64,000 nt of DNA from an uncultured bacterium (GCA_900549415.1 URNX01000001.1:131130-195129); one strand, 5' to 3'. Numbered from the stretch's first letter, positions 8,741-18,446 are shown. Numbers and translations are program-made. The notes: generated by a model from the letters alone, not told the origin.

Positions 8741-10285
8741 ATGAACACCGCAACGGTTCTCTATCTGATCTCCATTCTGACAACCTTCATCGGCTCCGCA
8801 ATGCTTGTCTGCATTCCGGTCGGATGGAGGATGCACGATCCCGTTCCGGTTGTTGCGGAATTCGCCGTCTGCGCCATGACCGCCGTCGTCATCGGTCTAA
8901 CCGGAATCTTTGCAACGCGAAAACGCCACACAGACAGTGAAAAAGCCGGAGTCCGCGAAGGCTTTGCAACCGTTGCGTTCGGCTGGCTCGCCGCACTGAT
9001 TTTCGCTTCGCTGCCGTTTCTGTTCGTCGCCCGCATGTATCCCGCCGACGCCCTGTTTGAAACCGTATCGGGGCTGACGACAACGGGGGCGTCCGTTATC
9101 GTACCGAATCTGCCGCGCTGGGATGGAACCGTGTTCCCGGACGGAGTGGAAAGTCTGCCGCACTGCGTGCAGTTCTGGCGCTGCCTGATCTCCTGGCTCG
9201 GAGGCATGGGAATCGTGGTGTTCGCGCTGGTGATTCTCCCGTTCCTCGGAATCGGAGCGACTCAGCTCTACAATGCGGAAGTTCCAGGCGTGAAAATGAA
9301 CTCCGACCAGCTGACTCCGCGCATCGCCGGAACCGCAAAACTGGTCTGGGGAACCTATGTTGTCCTCACCGCCCTTCAAACGGGGTGTCTCACGCTTGGC
9401 GGAATGCCGCTGTTCGATGCGGTCTGCCACTCCTTCTCGACCGTTGCGACCTGCGGATTTTCAACCAAACAGGCGAGCATCGCGGCGTATCCGAGTCCGT
9501 TCATTCAGTGGACGTTCATTGTGTTTCTGTTCCTCGGCGCATGCAACTTCACGCTTTTTTTCAAAGCGGTGCTGACCAGACGCCGCCTGATCTACTTTCA
9601 GGATGCGGAGTTCCGCTTTTTCCTTGCGACGGTCGTCGCTTCGAGTCTGATCATCGCCACGGTTCTGCGTCTGAACTACCCAGAAACAATTCAATCCATG
9701 ACCGGCGCGGCCGAGCCGAACTGCTGGCTGACGTCGCTGCGTTATGCGGCGTTCCAGGTATCCTCCATCATCTCGACCGGTGGTTTTTCGACCGCGGATT
9801 ATCTGCAGTGGCCGACCCAGGCGCTGCTGATTCTGTTTCTTCTGACTCTGCTTGGCGGCTGTACCGGCTCGACGGCGGGCGGATTGAAATGCGTCCGGGT
9901 TCTTCTTCTCTGCAAACATGTACTTTCCGAATTGCGCCGCTGTCTTTTTCCGCGTGCGATTCCGGATATCCGTCTGAACGGAGAGCGCATTCAGGCGGCG
10001 ACGATCAACAAAACCCTTGCGTTCGTCGTTCTGTATCTCGGGATTATCGCGGCGACGGCGTTTCTTCTTCCGTTCCTTTCGAAAATGGATTTCATCACAG
10101 CTCTGACGGCCTCGGCGACCTGCGTCGGCAACGTCGGTCCCGGCTTCGGCGCGGTCGGACCCGCCGGCTCCTACGCATGGATGAGCGCACCCGCAAAAGT
10201 GCTGTTGTCCTTCGCCATGATCCTCGGACGCCTTGAAATATACACGCTCCTCGTCGTTTTCATGCCCTCATTCTGGAAACGGTGA
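8741..10285 (+). CDS. trkH: Trk potassium uptake channel subunit TrkH
   Basis: A 514-residue inner-membrane protein. The four filter-loop regions of the Trk/Ktr family are visible: SGLTTTGAS, STVATCGFST, SSIISTGGFST and ASATCVGNVGPGFG, separated by paired membrane helices. It imports K+ together with TrkA. The ATG at 8741 starts with a good TrkH N-terminus; in-frame sequence upstream overlaps trkA and is not TrkH-like. Confidence 0.93.
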   Translation: MNTATVLYLISILTTFIGSAMLVCIPVGWRMHDPVPVVAEFAVCAMTAVVIGLTGIFATRKRHTDSEKAGVREGFATVAFGWLAALIFASLPFLFVARMYPADALFETVSGLTTTGASVIVPNLPRWDGTVFPDGVESLPHCVQFWRCLISWLGGMGIVVFALVILPFLGIGATQLYNAEVPGVKMNSDQLTPRIAGTAKLVWGTYVVLTALQTGCLTLGGMPLFDAVCHSFSTVATCGFSTKQASIAAYPSPFIQWTFIVFLFLGACNFTLFFKAVLTRRRLIYFQDAEFRFFLATVVASSLIIATVLRLNYPETIQSMTGAAEPNCWLTSLRYAAFQVSSIISTGGFSTADYLQWPTQALLILFLLTLLGGCTGSTAGGLKCVRVLLLCKHVLSELRRCLFPRAIPDIRLNGERIQAATINKTLAFVVLYLGIIAATAFLLPFLSKMDFITALTASATCVGNVGPGFGAVGPAGSYAWMSAPAKVLLSFAMILGRLEIYTLLVVFMPSFWKR

Positions 10286-10294
10286 AAAAAACAT

Positions 10295-10323
10295 TTGACT
10301 TTTCGCCGTTGCACCGATATATT
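10295..10323 (+). promoter_or_regulatory. Promoter of the PLD-like gene
   Basis: TTGACT (10295-10300), a 17-nt spacer and TATATT (10318-10323), 21 nt before the ATG. Confidence 0.75.
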
Positions 10324-10344
10324 TTCAAGATAACGAGGTAAAAA

Positions 10345-11583
10345 ATGGGCAGAACCACTGGGAAGAATAAAATAGCGAAAAAGATTGCCGGTCAGGCGGT
10401 CAGACACGCGACCGGAAAAGTGCAGGGCAAGGCGATGCGGACTGCGGCGAAACACCTGCGCGGATATGTGCTCGCAACGCTGATTCTGCTCGGCGCGGCG
10501 GGAATCGGATTCTCCTATGTGCCCGAAGAACGCATCCCGGATGCACTCGAACCGGTTCATACGTTCACCCTCCGCACTCGCAACAATGTCATCGCGAAAA
10601 TCGCTCCCGATTCCTCGCGCTACGACGACACCGCCGTTGTCCCGATTCCGAACTCAACTCCGGTCAAACTCTATTTTGCGCCCTCCCCGCATATCCGCGA
10701 AGGACTCTGCAAACTCATCGACACCGCCCAAAGCTCCGTCGACCTCTGCATCTACGACCTCGATCTCTTCGACGTGGCGCGCGCCCTCACCGATGCGGAA
10801 AAACGCGGAGTCGCCGTCCGCGTCGTCACCGATACCGACAACTTCAAGCTCCAGGCGGTAAATCGGCTCAAAGATGCGAAAATTCCAGTCGTTCCGGACA
10901 ACCGCCCGGCAATCATGCACAACAAGTTCGTCGTTGTCGATGCGAAGTACGTCTGGACAGGTTCCTTCAACTTCACCATCAACGGCTCGCGCAAGAATGA
11001 CAACAATGCGCTGATTCTCGAATCCCCGCAGCTCGCCGCATGCTATCAGACAAAGTTCGAAGAATACTTCTCCGGAAAATTCGGTCCGAAAGCCAGGCGC
11101 AAAACAAACGGCGGCAAAGTCGTCATCGGCGGAACCATGCCTGTCGAAGTCATGTTCTCGCCCTCGGACGGCGTGCAGGAACGGCTTCTCGAAGAGCTCG
11201 CGAAGGCGAAACACAGCGTCCGCATGATGGCGTTCTCCTTCACCGCGCCGGAAGTTGCGGAACAACTCTCCGCGCTCGCGAAACGCGGCGTTTCCGTCCG
11301 CTGCCTGTTCGACAACGGACAGGCTCACGGGAAATACAGCCAGAACAAATTTCTCGGACGCAACGGCGTCGCAGTCCGCCTCGCCCCGAACCGGTCGGGG
11401 AAAATGCATCATAAGGTCATTATCATCGACGACGAAACGGTGATCACCGGAAGCTACAACTTCTCCAGGAACGCCGAACGGAGCAACGATGAAAACATTC
11501 TCATCATAAAAAACAAAGAGATCGCCCGCGAATTCAACCGCGAATTCCGCCGCTGCTGGCGCGGAACAAAAGGCTATCTCTGA
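10345..11583 (+). CDS. Phospholipase D-like protein with two HKD motifs
   Basis: A 412-residue protein. A basic N-terminus is followed by one membrane segment (YVLATLILLGAAGIGFSYV, residues about 33-51). Two PLD domains each carry a full HKD site: HNKFVVVD...GSFNF and HHKVIIID...GSYNFS. The family includes Nuc-type endonucleases and cardiolipin synthases; the short spacing and the single anchor fit a membrane-anchored Nuc-like or phospholipid-processing enzyme, and the sequence alone does not decide. It may be transcribed with skp-lpxD downstream (15-nt gap), which suggests an envelope role (inference). Confidence 0.75.
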   Translation: MGRTTGKNKIAKKIAGQAVRHATGKVQGKAMRTAAKHLRGYVLATLILLGAAGIGFSYVPEERIPDALEPVHTFTLRTRNNVIAKIAPDSSRYDDTAVVPIPNSTPVKLYFAPSPHIREGLCKLIDTAQSSVDLCIYDLDLFDVARALTDAEKRGVAVRVVTDTDNFKLQAVNRLKDAKIPVVPDNRPAIMHNKFVVVDAKYVWTGSFNFTINGSRKNDNNALILESPQLAACYQTKFEEYFSGKFGPKARRKTNGGKVVIGGTMPVEVMFSPSDGVQERLLEELAKAKHSVRMMAFSFTAPEVAEQLSALAKRGVSVRCLFDNGQAHGKYSQNKFLGRNGVAVRLAPNRSGKMHHKVIIIDDETVITGSYNFSRNAERSNDENILIIKNKEIAREFNREFRRCWRGTKGYL

Positions 11584-11598
11584 GAAAGGAATCTCTGA

Positions 11599-12168
11599 AT
11601 GAAAAAACTTCTGCTCATCTCCCTGCTGACCCTCTCCGCCGCGGTTTTCGCCGCGGAACAGAAAATTGCCATTATCGATCTCGACCGCGTCGTGCAGGAG
11701 TATTACAAAACAAAAATCGTGGAAGCGAACCTCAAGCGTCAGGCGGATATCTACAAAGATTATGCGCAGAAACTCCTGGAATCGCTCACAAAACTCAGAT
11801 CGGAATTCACCGCTCTCCGCGATGCTTCGCAGAACATCACTCTGACCGAAGCCGCACAGGAAAGCAAGCGTCTCGCCGCACAGGACAAATACCGTGAAAT
11901 CGTCGCGAAGGAACGCGAACTTACGACCTACGACCGCGAAAAGTCCGCGCAGCTCCGCGATGACCGCGACCGCGAACACGCGGCAATCCTGAACGATATC
12001 CGGAAAGCAGCGGAAAAACATGCAGCTCTCGCTGGATACACTCTCATTCTTGACAAATCTGCCGTTTCCGCCACCGGAATGCCGATTGTCATCTACAGCA
12101 GCAAAACCATCGAAATCAGCGAAACTCTACTCAAAGAACTCAACACCGGCAGACCCGCCGGAAAATAA
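11599..12168 (+). CDS. skp: OmpH/Skp family periplasmic chaperone
   Basis: A 189-residue protein with a signal peptide (MKKLLLISLLTLSAAVFA) and the family opening KIAIIDLDRVVQEY. A long charged alpha-helical middle (residues about 45-140) forms the tentacles of Skp, and the ending YTLILDKSAVS...VIYSSKTIEIS is characteristic. Skp escorts unfolded outer-membrane proteins across the periplasm. It sits 12 nt before lpxD, the conserved skp-lpxD order of Gram-negative bacteria. Confidence 0.9.
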   Translation: MKKLLLISLLTLSAAVFAAEQKIAIIDLDRVVQEYYKTKIVEANLKRQADIYKDYAQKLLESLTKLRSEFTALRDASQNITLTEAAQESKRLAAQDKYREIVAKERELTTYDREKSAQLRDDRDREHAAILNDIRKAAEKHAALAGYTLILDKSAVSATGMPIVIYSSKTIEISETLLKELNTGRPAGK

Positions 12169-12180
12169 CAGGAGCTTTTC

Positions 12181-13227
12181 ATGAAAACACTCAGTGCAAA
12201 ACAGATCGCGGAACTCGTTGGCGGAACCGTCGCGGGCGACGAACAGCGAATGATTTCCGGCGTCAACTCCCTCCGTCTCGCCTCGGCGGACGACGCCTCC
12301 TTCCTCGCCTCCATCAAGCACCGCAAACAGCTTGATGAGACAAAAGCCGGAATCGTCCTCGTCGAAAACGGGATGAAACTGGAACCGACCGAAACCCGTA
12401 CGCTCATCTTCTGCGAAGCGCCCGACAAAGCATTCACGCGCCTCTGCAACGAATACGCGCCGGAACCGATCCATTATGAACCGGGCATCTGCCCCGGCGC
12501 ATACGTCGACCCGACCGCAAAGCTCGGCGAAAACGTCTATATCGGCCCCAACGCCGTTGTCCAGGCTCATGCGGAAATCGGCGACAACACGGTCATCGGC
12601 GGCGGCGCATATATCGGTCACTACGCCAAAGTCGGCAAAAACTGCATCATCAACGCCAATGTCTCCATCATGCACCGCTGCATCCTCGGCGACCGCGTCA
12701 TCATCCATGCGGGTTCCGTCATCGGCGCCGACGGCTTCGGTTACACACCAACCTTCCGCGGTCTCATCAAGGTTCCCCAGAACGGAATCGTGCAGATCGA
12801 CAACGATGTTGAAATCGGCGCGAATTCCTGCGTCGACCGCGCCCGCTTCGGCAAAACCTGGATCAAGAAAGGAGCGAAAATCGACAACCTCGTGCAGGTT
12901 GGACACAACGTCATTCTCGGCGAATCCTCGGTTCTCATCGGACAGTCCGGCGTTGCCGGAAGCGCGGAAATCGGACGCGGCGTAATCGTCTCCGCCCAGG
13001 CCGGAGTCAACGGGCACATCACGCTCGGCGACGGCTGTTTCATTGCAGGCGCCTCCGCCGCGCAGCGCAGCGTTCCGCCGGGAGTTTCGGTGTTCGGTCT
13101 GCCTGCCGAAACCGATGCGGAATACTTTGAGCGCCACATGCTCCCGCGCAAGGTGAAACGCCTTCTCGCCCGTATCGAAGCGCTCGAAACAGAACTGAAA
13201 ACTCTGAAAGAGACGAAGGGCGAATGA
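12181..13227 (+). CDS. lpxD: UDP-3-O-acylglucosamine N-acyltransferase LpxD
   Basis: A 348-residue protein of the lipid A pathway that adds the second 3-hydroxyacyl chain to UDP-GlcN. The N-terminal uridine-binding domain (residues 1-100) is followed by hexapeptide repeats forming a left-handed beta helix (residues about 105-300), including VGHNVILGESSVLIGQSGVAGS with the probable catalytic His, and a C-terminal helix. It shows that this cell makes lipid A and so has a Gram-negative outer membrane. AGGAG precedes the ATG. Confidence 0.95.
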   Translation: MKTLSAKQIAELVGGTVAGDEQRMISGVNSLRLASADDASFLASIKHRKQLDETKAGIVLVENGMKLEPTETRTLIFCEAPDKAFTRLCNEYAPEPIHYEPGICPGAYVDPTAKLGENVYIGPNAVVQAHAEIGDNTVIGGGAYIGHYAKVGKNCIINANVSIMHRCILGDRVIIHAGSVIGADGFGYTPTFRGLIKVPQNGIVQIDNDVEIGANSCVDRARFGKTWIKKGAKIDNLVQVGHNVILGESSVLIGQSGVAGSAEIGRGVIVSAQAGVNGHITLGDGCFIAGASAAQRSVPPGVSVFGLPAETDAEYFERHMLPRKVKRLLARIEALETELKTLKETKGE

Positions 13228-13592
13228 CGCGTCTTTCCGAATTCCGGTGTCTCCGCTGCGGAACCTGCTGCAAGTGGGAGGGGCCGGTGCGTGTCAATGA
13301 GGCGGAGATCGAACGGATCGCCGCCTTTCTCCACATCGAAGTGCAGGATTTCATCAATCATCACACGGTTCTGACGCCCGACCGCCGCGGCCTCTCCCTG
13401 ATGGAGGCTGCGGACGGCAGCTGCGTTTACTACGATGATGCGGCGAAATCCTGCCGGATCAATCCGGTGAAACCGCATCAATGTTCCGCCTTCCCGTTCG
13501 AGTGGAACTTTCCCGGCTGGGACGACCTCTGCGCCGGCGGCAAAGCGTTGAAGCTCGCCGGCAGCACCGCTGGAAGCATAGAAAAATCCTGA
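13224..13592 (+). CDS. YkgJ-family cysteine cluster protein
   Basis: A 122-residue protein whose ATG overlaps the lpxD stop by 4 nt, so translation is coupled. Cysteines are arranged as FRCLRCGTCC near the N-terminus, with further single cysteines at SCVYYD, SCRIN, HQCSAFPF and LCAGG. This is the zinc- or iron-sulfur-binding pattern of the UPF0153/YkgJ family. The molecular function of the family is not known. Confidence 0.8.
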   Translation: MTRLSEFRCLRCGTCCKWEGPVRVNEAEIERIAAFLHIEVQDFINHHTVLTPDRRGLSLMEAADGSCVYYDDAAKSCRINPVKPHQCSAFPFEWNFPGWDDLCAGGKALKLAGSTAGSIEKS

Positions 13593-13602
13593 TTTTCTCT
13601 CC

Positions 13603-13630
13603 TTGATTTTTTCCTTTCCGGAAGTATATT
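13603..13630 (+). promoter_or_regulatory. Promoter of the MFS transporter pair
   Basis: TTGATT (13603-13608), a 16-nt spacer and TATATT (13625-13630), 35 nt before the ATG. Confidence 0.65.
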
Positions 13631-13665
13631 TCGCTCCTGACCAAACAAGTGAAAGGAATTTTTTC

Positions 13666-14844
13666 ATGTTTTCGCTGCTTCTTGCAATGATCTATCTTGC
13701 ATTCATCAGCCTGGGGCTTCCTGACGCTCTGCTCGGCGCGGCATGGCCGGTTCTTTACAAAAATCTGAATGTTCCGCTCTCGTTTGCGGGAATCATTACA
13801 TTCATCATCTCATGCGGAACAGTCGTTTCGAGCCTCATGTCCGACCGCATGACGCGCTGGCTCGGCGCAGGAAAAGTCACCGCGTTCAGCGTTCTGCTGA
13901 CCGCCGTCGCACTCTTCGGATTTTCCATCTCCGGCTCCTTCTGGATGCTTTGTCTCTGGGCGATCCCGTACGGACTCGGCGCGGGCGCTGTCGATGCGGC
14001 GCTCAACAACTATGTCGCCCTGCACTACTCCTCCAGGCACATGAACTGGCTCCACTGTTTCTGGGGAGTCGGCGTGACGATCAGTCCGTACATCATGAGC
14101 GTGTGTCTTCAGCGCAACCTCGGCTGGCAGAGCGGATACCGCACGGTTTCCATCATTCAGATTGTTCTCACGCTCTGTCTTTTCCTCAGTCTTCCGCTTT
14201 GGAAAAAGAGAAACAGCGAAGACGCGGACTCCCCGGAGAACACGGCTCCACTCGGGCTGACCGGAGCACTGCGGATTCCGGGCGTTAAACACATTCTCGC
14301 CGCATTCTGCTGCTACTGTTCGCTCGAATCCGTCGCAATCGTCTGGTCCTGCTCCTATCTCGCCCTCGCGCGCGGATTTTCTCCAGCGGAGGCGGCAAAA
14401 TGGGGCGCGCTGTTCTTCTTCGGTATCATGGCGGGACGCTTCATCAGCGGCTTCATTTCGCCTCGAATCGGCGACCGGAATATGATCAGGTACGGCTCCA
14501 TCCTGCTTCTCATCGGGCTTCTGCTGCTACTGCTTCCGCTCAAATTCAGCCTTCTTCCGCTCGCCGGACTCCTTCTGTTCGGAACCGGCTGCGCGCCGAT
14601 CTACCCGGCAATCATCCACCAGACGCCTTCGAATTTCGGAGAACGGAACTCGCAGGCGATCATCGGAATTCAAATGGCAAGCGCGTATGTCGGCTCCACA
14701 ACCATGCCGCCGCTCTTCGGGCTCCTGGCGGAACGGACCGGAATGCACATCTTTCCCTGGTTCATCCTCTTCTTCCTGATTCTCATGACTCTGATTATTG
14801 AAAGACTGAACTCTCTCATGAAACAGAAGGTGCAGAATGCCTGA
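13666..14844 (+). CDS. MFS transporter (FHS/fucose-permease-like)
   Basis: A 392-residue, 12-helix major facilitator. The N-terminal motif FISLGLPDALLGAAWPVLY and GLGAGAVDAALNNYVALHY are typical of the FHS sugar-permease group; HWLHCFWG-like sequence follows (MNWLHCFWGVGVTISPY). It probably imports a sugar or small carbohydrate. The ATG at 13666 follows GAAAGGA; no convincing start lies upstream. Its last codons overlap the start of the next transporter by 8 nt. Confidence 0.8.
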   Translation: MFSLLLAMIYLAFISLGLPDALLGAAWPVLYKNLNVPLSFAGIITFIISCGTVVSSLMSDRMTRWLGAGKVTAFSVLLTAVALFGFSISGSFWMLCLWAIPYGLGAGAVDAALNNYVALHYSSRHMNWLHCFWGVGVTISPYIMSVCLQRNLGWQSGYRTVSIIQIVLTLCLFLSLPLWKKRNSEDADSPENTAPLGLTGALRIPGVKHILAAFCCYCSLESVAIVWSCSYLALARGFSPAEAAKWGALFFFGIMAGRFISGFISPRIGDRNMIRYGSILLLIGLLLLLLPLKFSLLPLAGLLLFGTGCAPIYPAIIHQTPSNFGERNSQAIIGIQMASAYVGSTTMPPLFGLLAERTGMHIFPWFILFFLILMTLIIERLNSLMKQKVQNA

Positions 14845-16005
14845 AGACAGACTGTCCATCCGTGAATGGCTTCCGCTGCTCGGAATGACGGCTTCCACGT
14901 TCATTCTGAACACATCGGAATTCATGCCGATCGGGCTGCTCACGGATATTGCGGCGGATTTCAGGATTACGGAAGCGCGGGCGGGAATGCTGATTTCCGT
15001 CTACGCGTGGGTGGTCATGCTGCTCTCCCTTCCCCTGATGCTCCTCGCTGCCGGATGGAGATGAAGCGTCTGCTGATCGGCACGCTCGCACTGTTCGGCG
15101 GATGCCAGCTGCTCTCCGCCTTCTCGGGGAGCTACTGGATGCTGATGGCGTCGCGAATCGGCGTTGCATGCGCACACTCGGTCTTCTGGTCGATCGCCTC
15201 GCCGATGGCGGTGCGGTTCGTTCCGGAAAAATTCCGTTCACTCGCGCTCGGAATGATTGTGACCGGAAGTTCGATTGCAATCATCGTCGGACTCCCCGTC
15301 GGACGGTTTGTGGGACTTCAGATCGGCTGGAGAATGACTTTCCTGAGTGTCGGCATCATCGCATTTGCAGTTCTGCTTTATCTGCAGTTTGCCGCGCCGA
15401 AACTTCCGGGCGGCGATTCGTTTTCGGTCCGCGACCTGCCCGCGCTCCTGCGCAATCCGTTTCTCATCAGCATTTACGTGCTCTCCGCGCTCTTTGCGAC
15501 CGCGTATTACACAGCCTACAGTTACATTGAACCGTTTCTCAAACAGATTGCACATCAGCCGGACGGACTTATCACCTGGATACTGGTGCTGTTCGGCGTT
15601 GCCGGAATCGCCGGGAGCTGGCTGTTTTCCCGTTTTTACGACCGGATGCCGCGCGCATTTCTGCTGCTGACTCTGGTCTTCACAACGGCAGTTCTCTTTC
15701 TGTTTTACCCCGCTGCAGTTCACCTGTGGATGCTTCTTGCGCTGTGTGCGGTGTGGGGAATTGCCGGAACGGCATTCAATGTCACCTGCCAGGCGGAAGT
15801 GATCCGGAGCACTCCGGAAAACGGAACGGCGGTGGCGATGTCAATCTTCTCCGGGATCTTCAATCTCGGCATTGCGACGGGAAGTCTGTTCGGGGGAATG
15901 GTAAGCACGCATCTTTCCCTTGCCTGGATCGGATGCGCAGGCGGCATTGTTTCCTCCGCCGCCCTTCTGTTCTGCGCGGTGTTTCTGACGAAACACCGGA
16001 AGTGA
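14837..16005 (+). pseudogene. SotB/YdeA-like sugar efflux MFS transporter with a one-base frameshift
   Basis: Two frames together encode a full-length member of the SotB drug/sugar efflux family. The first (14837-15064) gives MTASTFILNTSEFMPIGLL... and runs to SLPLMLLAAGWR then stop. The second, open into position 16005, continues without loss as CRMEMKRLLIGTLALF. Family members have LMLL-x-CRMEYKRLL here, so a single base is missing near 15047-15049. Everything else looks intact (12 helices, about 389 residues in all). It is either a recent inactivating deletion, a phase-variable state, or a sequencing error. Overlap with the upstream transporter suggests one mRNA. Confidence 0.75.
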
Positions 16006-16215
16006 TCACGACAGCGCGACGACCTCGTCCGCCTGGAGACCTTTTTCTCCCTGGGAGACGATGAATTCGACCTGCTGCCCTTCCTTCAGAGTCCGGTAGC
16101 CGTCGACCTTGATGGAGCTGTAGTGCACGAAAATATCGCCGCCCGCTTCACGCTCGATGAAACCGAATCCTTTGGCATTGTTAAACCACTTGACTTTACC
16201 TTTTTCCTTGTCCAT
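16006..16215 (-). CDS. csp: Cold-shock domain protein
   Basis: A 69-residue single OB-fold protein with RNP1-like KGFGFIE and RNP2-like DIFVHYSSI motifs (GKVKWFNNAKGFGFIER). These proteins bind single-stranded RNA/DNA and act as RNA chaperones. AAGGAG lies upstream of the ATG, in a 200-nt AT-rich leader region shared with the transketolase terminator. It converges with the MFS gene with no gap. Confidence 0.95.
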   Translation of the reverse strand: MDKEKGKVKWFNNAKGFGFIEREAGGDIFVHYSSIKVDGYRTLKEGQQVEFIVSQGEKGLQADEVVALS

Positions 16216-16360
16216 TCTGAAAAGACCTCTCCTTGAAATGTTTAACGCGGCACTCCTCCGGAACGGGCTTTTTCATGCTCCGGCGTGTCACCTTATATAT
16301 TATGCACCATAAACGCGATTTTGTGAAGGGGGTAAAACGAAAAAAAATCGAAAAAAGTTG

Positions 16361-16410
16361 AAAAAAAACGCGTTTCCCGGCATTTGAGCACAGGAAAACG
16401 CGTTTTTTTA
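16361..16410 (-). terminator. Strong terminator of transketolase
   Basis: CGCGTTTCC (16369-16377) pairs with GGAAAACGCG (16393-16402), flanked by an A-run and a T-run that extend the stem. On the minus strand it ends in a T-tract 20 nt after the tkt stop; it could work in both directions. Confidence 0.85.
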
Positions 16411-16428
16411 CAGTTCTGTCAAACCGGA

Positions 16429-18420
16429 TTATGCGAAAAATTCCGCAATCTTCTTTGCCACGGCTTCCGGGGTGAAACCGAATTTCTCCGCAAGAACCTT
16501 GTACGGAGCGGAAGCGCCGAAGTGGTCAAGACCGATGCAGAGACCTTTGTCGCCGGCGAACTTCTCCCAGCCGAACGTGCTGGCGGCTTCAATCGTCACG
16601 CGCTTCTCGCAGGCGGACGGAATGACGCTCTCGCGGTATTCCGCGCTCTGGGAGAGGAAGAGCTCGCGGGAGGGCATAGAAACAACGCGGATGCGGCGTC
16701 CGCTTTCCCGCAGAATGTGCGCGGCGCCGAGCGCGGTGTTGACTTCCGATCCGGTTGCAATCAGGATCGTGTCATACGCGGCGTCTTCCGAAATCACATA
16801 GGCGCCCTTCGTTACATCGACCTTTGCGGCGGTTTCCGCATCGTACGGCGCGAGATCCTGACGGGTCAGAATCAGCGCAACCGGAGTCTTGCTGTTTGCC
16901 GCATAAGCCCAGGCGTGCGCAACTTCATGCGCTTCCGCCGGACGGATGACCGTCATGCCCGGAATCGTGCGGAGCATGGCAAGCTGTTCGATCGGTTCAT
17001 GCGTCGGTCCGTCTTCGCCGACATAGAAGGAATCGTGCGTGAAGACGTAGATGGAGCGGATCTTCTGGAGTGCCGCAAGACGGATGCCCGGCTTCATGAA
17101 GTCGGAGAAAACGAAGAAGGTCGATGTATACGGAATATGACCGCCGTAAACCGCCATGCCGTTTCCGATGACGCTCATTGCAAGCTCGCGGACGCCGAAG
17201 TGGATGTTGCGTCCGGCATAGTTTTCAGGGGCGAAGTCACCGCCGTTCTTGATATCGGTTTTCGTGGAAGGAGCGAGGTCGGCCGCTCCGCCGAAGAGAG
17301 CGGGAACCTGTTCCGCAACCTTCTGGAGAACCGCGCCGCTCGAAGCGCGCGTGGCAACCGGCTTGTCGACCGGGGCAACAGCAAGGAGCTGCTCCAGCAG
17401 ATTTTCGGGAACCTTCAGAGAGAGCATGTCGGAAATGATCTGCGCTTTGTCGGGGTTCGCCTCCACGAACTTCTGGAATTCGGCGTCCCATGCGGCAGCC
17501 TCTTTTTCGAGCTCAGCGACGCGGGCGTCGACCATCTCGCGGACTTCCTGCGGAACGTAGAAGGCGTCCGGCGGGAAACCGAGAGCGGCTTTGGCTCCGG
17601 CAAGATCATCCGCGCCGAGCGGCTCGCCGTGGGATTTGCAGGAACCGGCCTTCGAGGGAGAACCGAAACCGATCACTGTGCGGCAGTCGACAAACGTCGG
17701 GCGGCCGTCGGAAACCTGCGCGGCTTCGATGCCCTTGAGAACCTGTTCGGTATCGTTGGCGTTTTCGATTTTGAGCGTGCGCCAGCCGTAGGCTTCAAAG
17801 CGTTTGGCAACATCTTCGGTGAAGGCGATTCCGGTGGAGCCTTCGATGCTGATGCTGTTGTCGTCATAGAAAAGAACGAGATTGTCGAGCTTGAGGTGTC
17901 CGGCAAAAGAGGCGGCCTCGTGCGAGATGCCTTCCATCATGCAGCCGTCGCCGGCGACGATGTAGACTTTGCGGTCGAGAAGCCCCGTCTTGTCGAGTCC
18001 GGTCACTGCGGCGAAATGCTTGGCGGCCGCGGCCATGCCAACTGCGGAAGCGAAACCGGTTCCGAGCGGTCCGGTCGTGACTTCGACGCCCTTGGTGTGC
18101 CCGTATTCCGGATGTCCCGGGGTAAGGCTTTCCCACTGGCGGAAGTTCTTGAGATCATCCATGGTCAGACCGTATCCGAACAGATGAAGCAGGCTGTAGA
18201 TGAGCATCGAACCGTGCCCGGCGGAAAGGACGAAGCGGTCGCGTCCGAGCCAGTTCGGGTTCTTGGGGTTGTGCTTGAGGAATTTATACCAGAGGGTAAA
18301 GGCGATGTCCGCCGTTCCCATCGGCATGCCCGGGTGACCCGACTTAGCCTTCTGCACGCCGTCCGCAGAAAGCAGGCGAACCGTGTCCGCCGCGAGCTTC
18401 AGAGATTTCAAATCCGACAT
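16429..18420 (-). CDS. tkt: Transketolase
   Basis: A 663-residue thiamine-diphosphate enzyme of the pentose phosphate pathway. Visible: KSGHPGMPMGTADIAF at the N-terminus, LSAGHGSMLIYSLLHLFGY, the ThDP motif GDGCMMEGISHEA...N (about residues 155-190), and the Pyr-domain motif HDSFYVGEDGPTHEPIEQ. Length is normal. AAGGAG precedes the ATG. It is divergent from ruvB and has its own terminator, so it is monocistronic. Confidence 0.97.
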   Translation of the reverse strand: MSDLKSLKLAADTVRLLSADGVQKAKSGHPGMPMGTADIAFTLWYKFLKHNPKNPNWLGRDRFVLSAGHGSMLIYSLLHLFGYGLTMDDLKNFRQWESLTPGHPEYGHTKGVEVTTGPLGTGFASAVGMAAAAKHFAAVTGLDKTGLLDRKVYIVAGDGCMMEGISHEAASFAGHLKLDNLVLFYDDNSISIEGSTGIAFTEDVAKRFEAYGWRTLKIENANDTEQVLKGIEAAQVSDGRPTFVDCRTVIGFGSPSKAGSCKSHGEPLGADDLAGAKAALGFPPDAFYVPQEVREMVDARVAELEKEAAAWDAEFQKFVEANPDKAQIISDMLSLKVPENLLEQLLAVAPVDKPVATRASSGAVLQKVAEQVPALFGGAADLAPSTKTDIKNGGDFAPENYAGRNIHFGVRELAMSVIGNGMAVYGGHIPYTSTFFVFSDFMKPGIRLAALQKIRSIYVFTHDSFYVGEDGPTHEPIEQLAMLRTIPGMTVIRPAEAHEVAHAWAYAANSKTPVALILTRQDLAPYDAETAAKVDVTKGAYVISEDAAYDTILIATGSEVNTALGAAHILRESGRRIRVVSMPSRELFLSQSAEYRESVIPSACEKRVTIEAASTFGWEKFAGDKGLCIGLDHFGASAPYKVLAEKFGFTPEAVAKKIAEFFA

Positions 18421-18446
18421 TTTCGCTCCTTTAATTGTTTTTCCGT

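Noticed and set aside
7138..8748. A 536-codon open frame on the minus strand
   Set aside because: It is the mirror of trkA, with no family resemblance and no start signal.
15041..15064. Programmed ribosomal frameshifting in the SotB-like gene
   Set aside because: No slippery heptamer is visible at the junction and transporters of this family do not need it; a deletion or a sequencing error is simpler.
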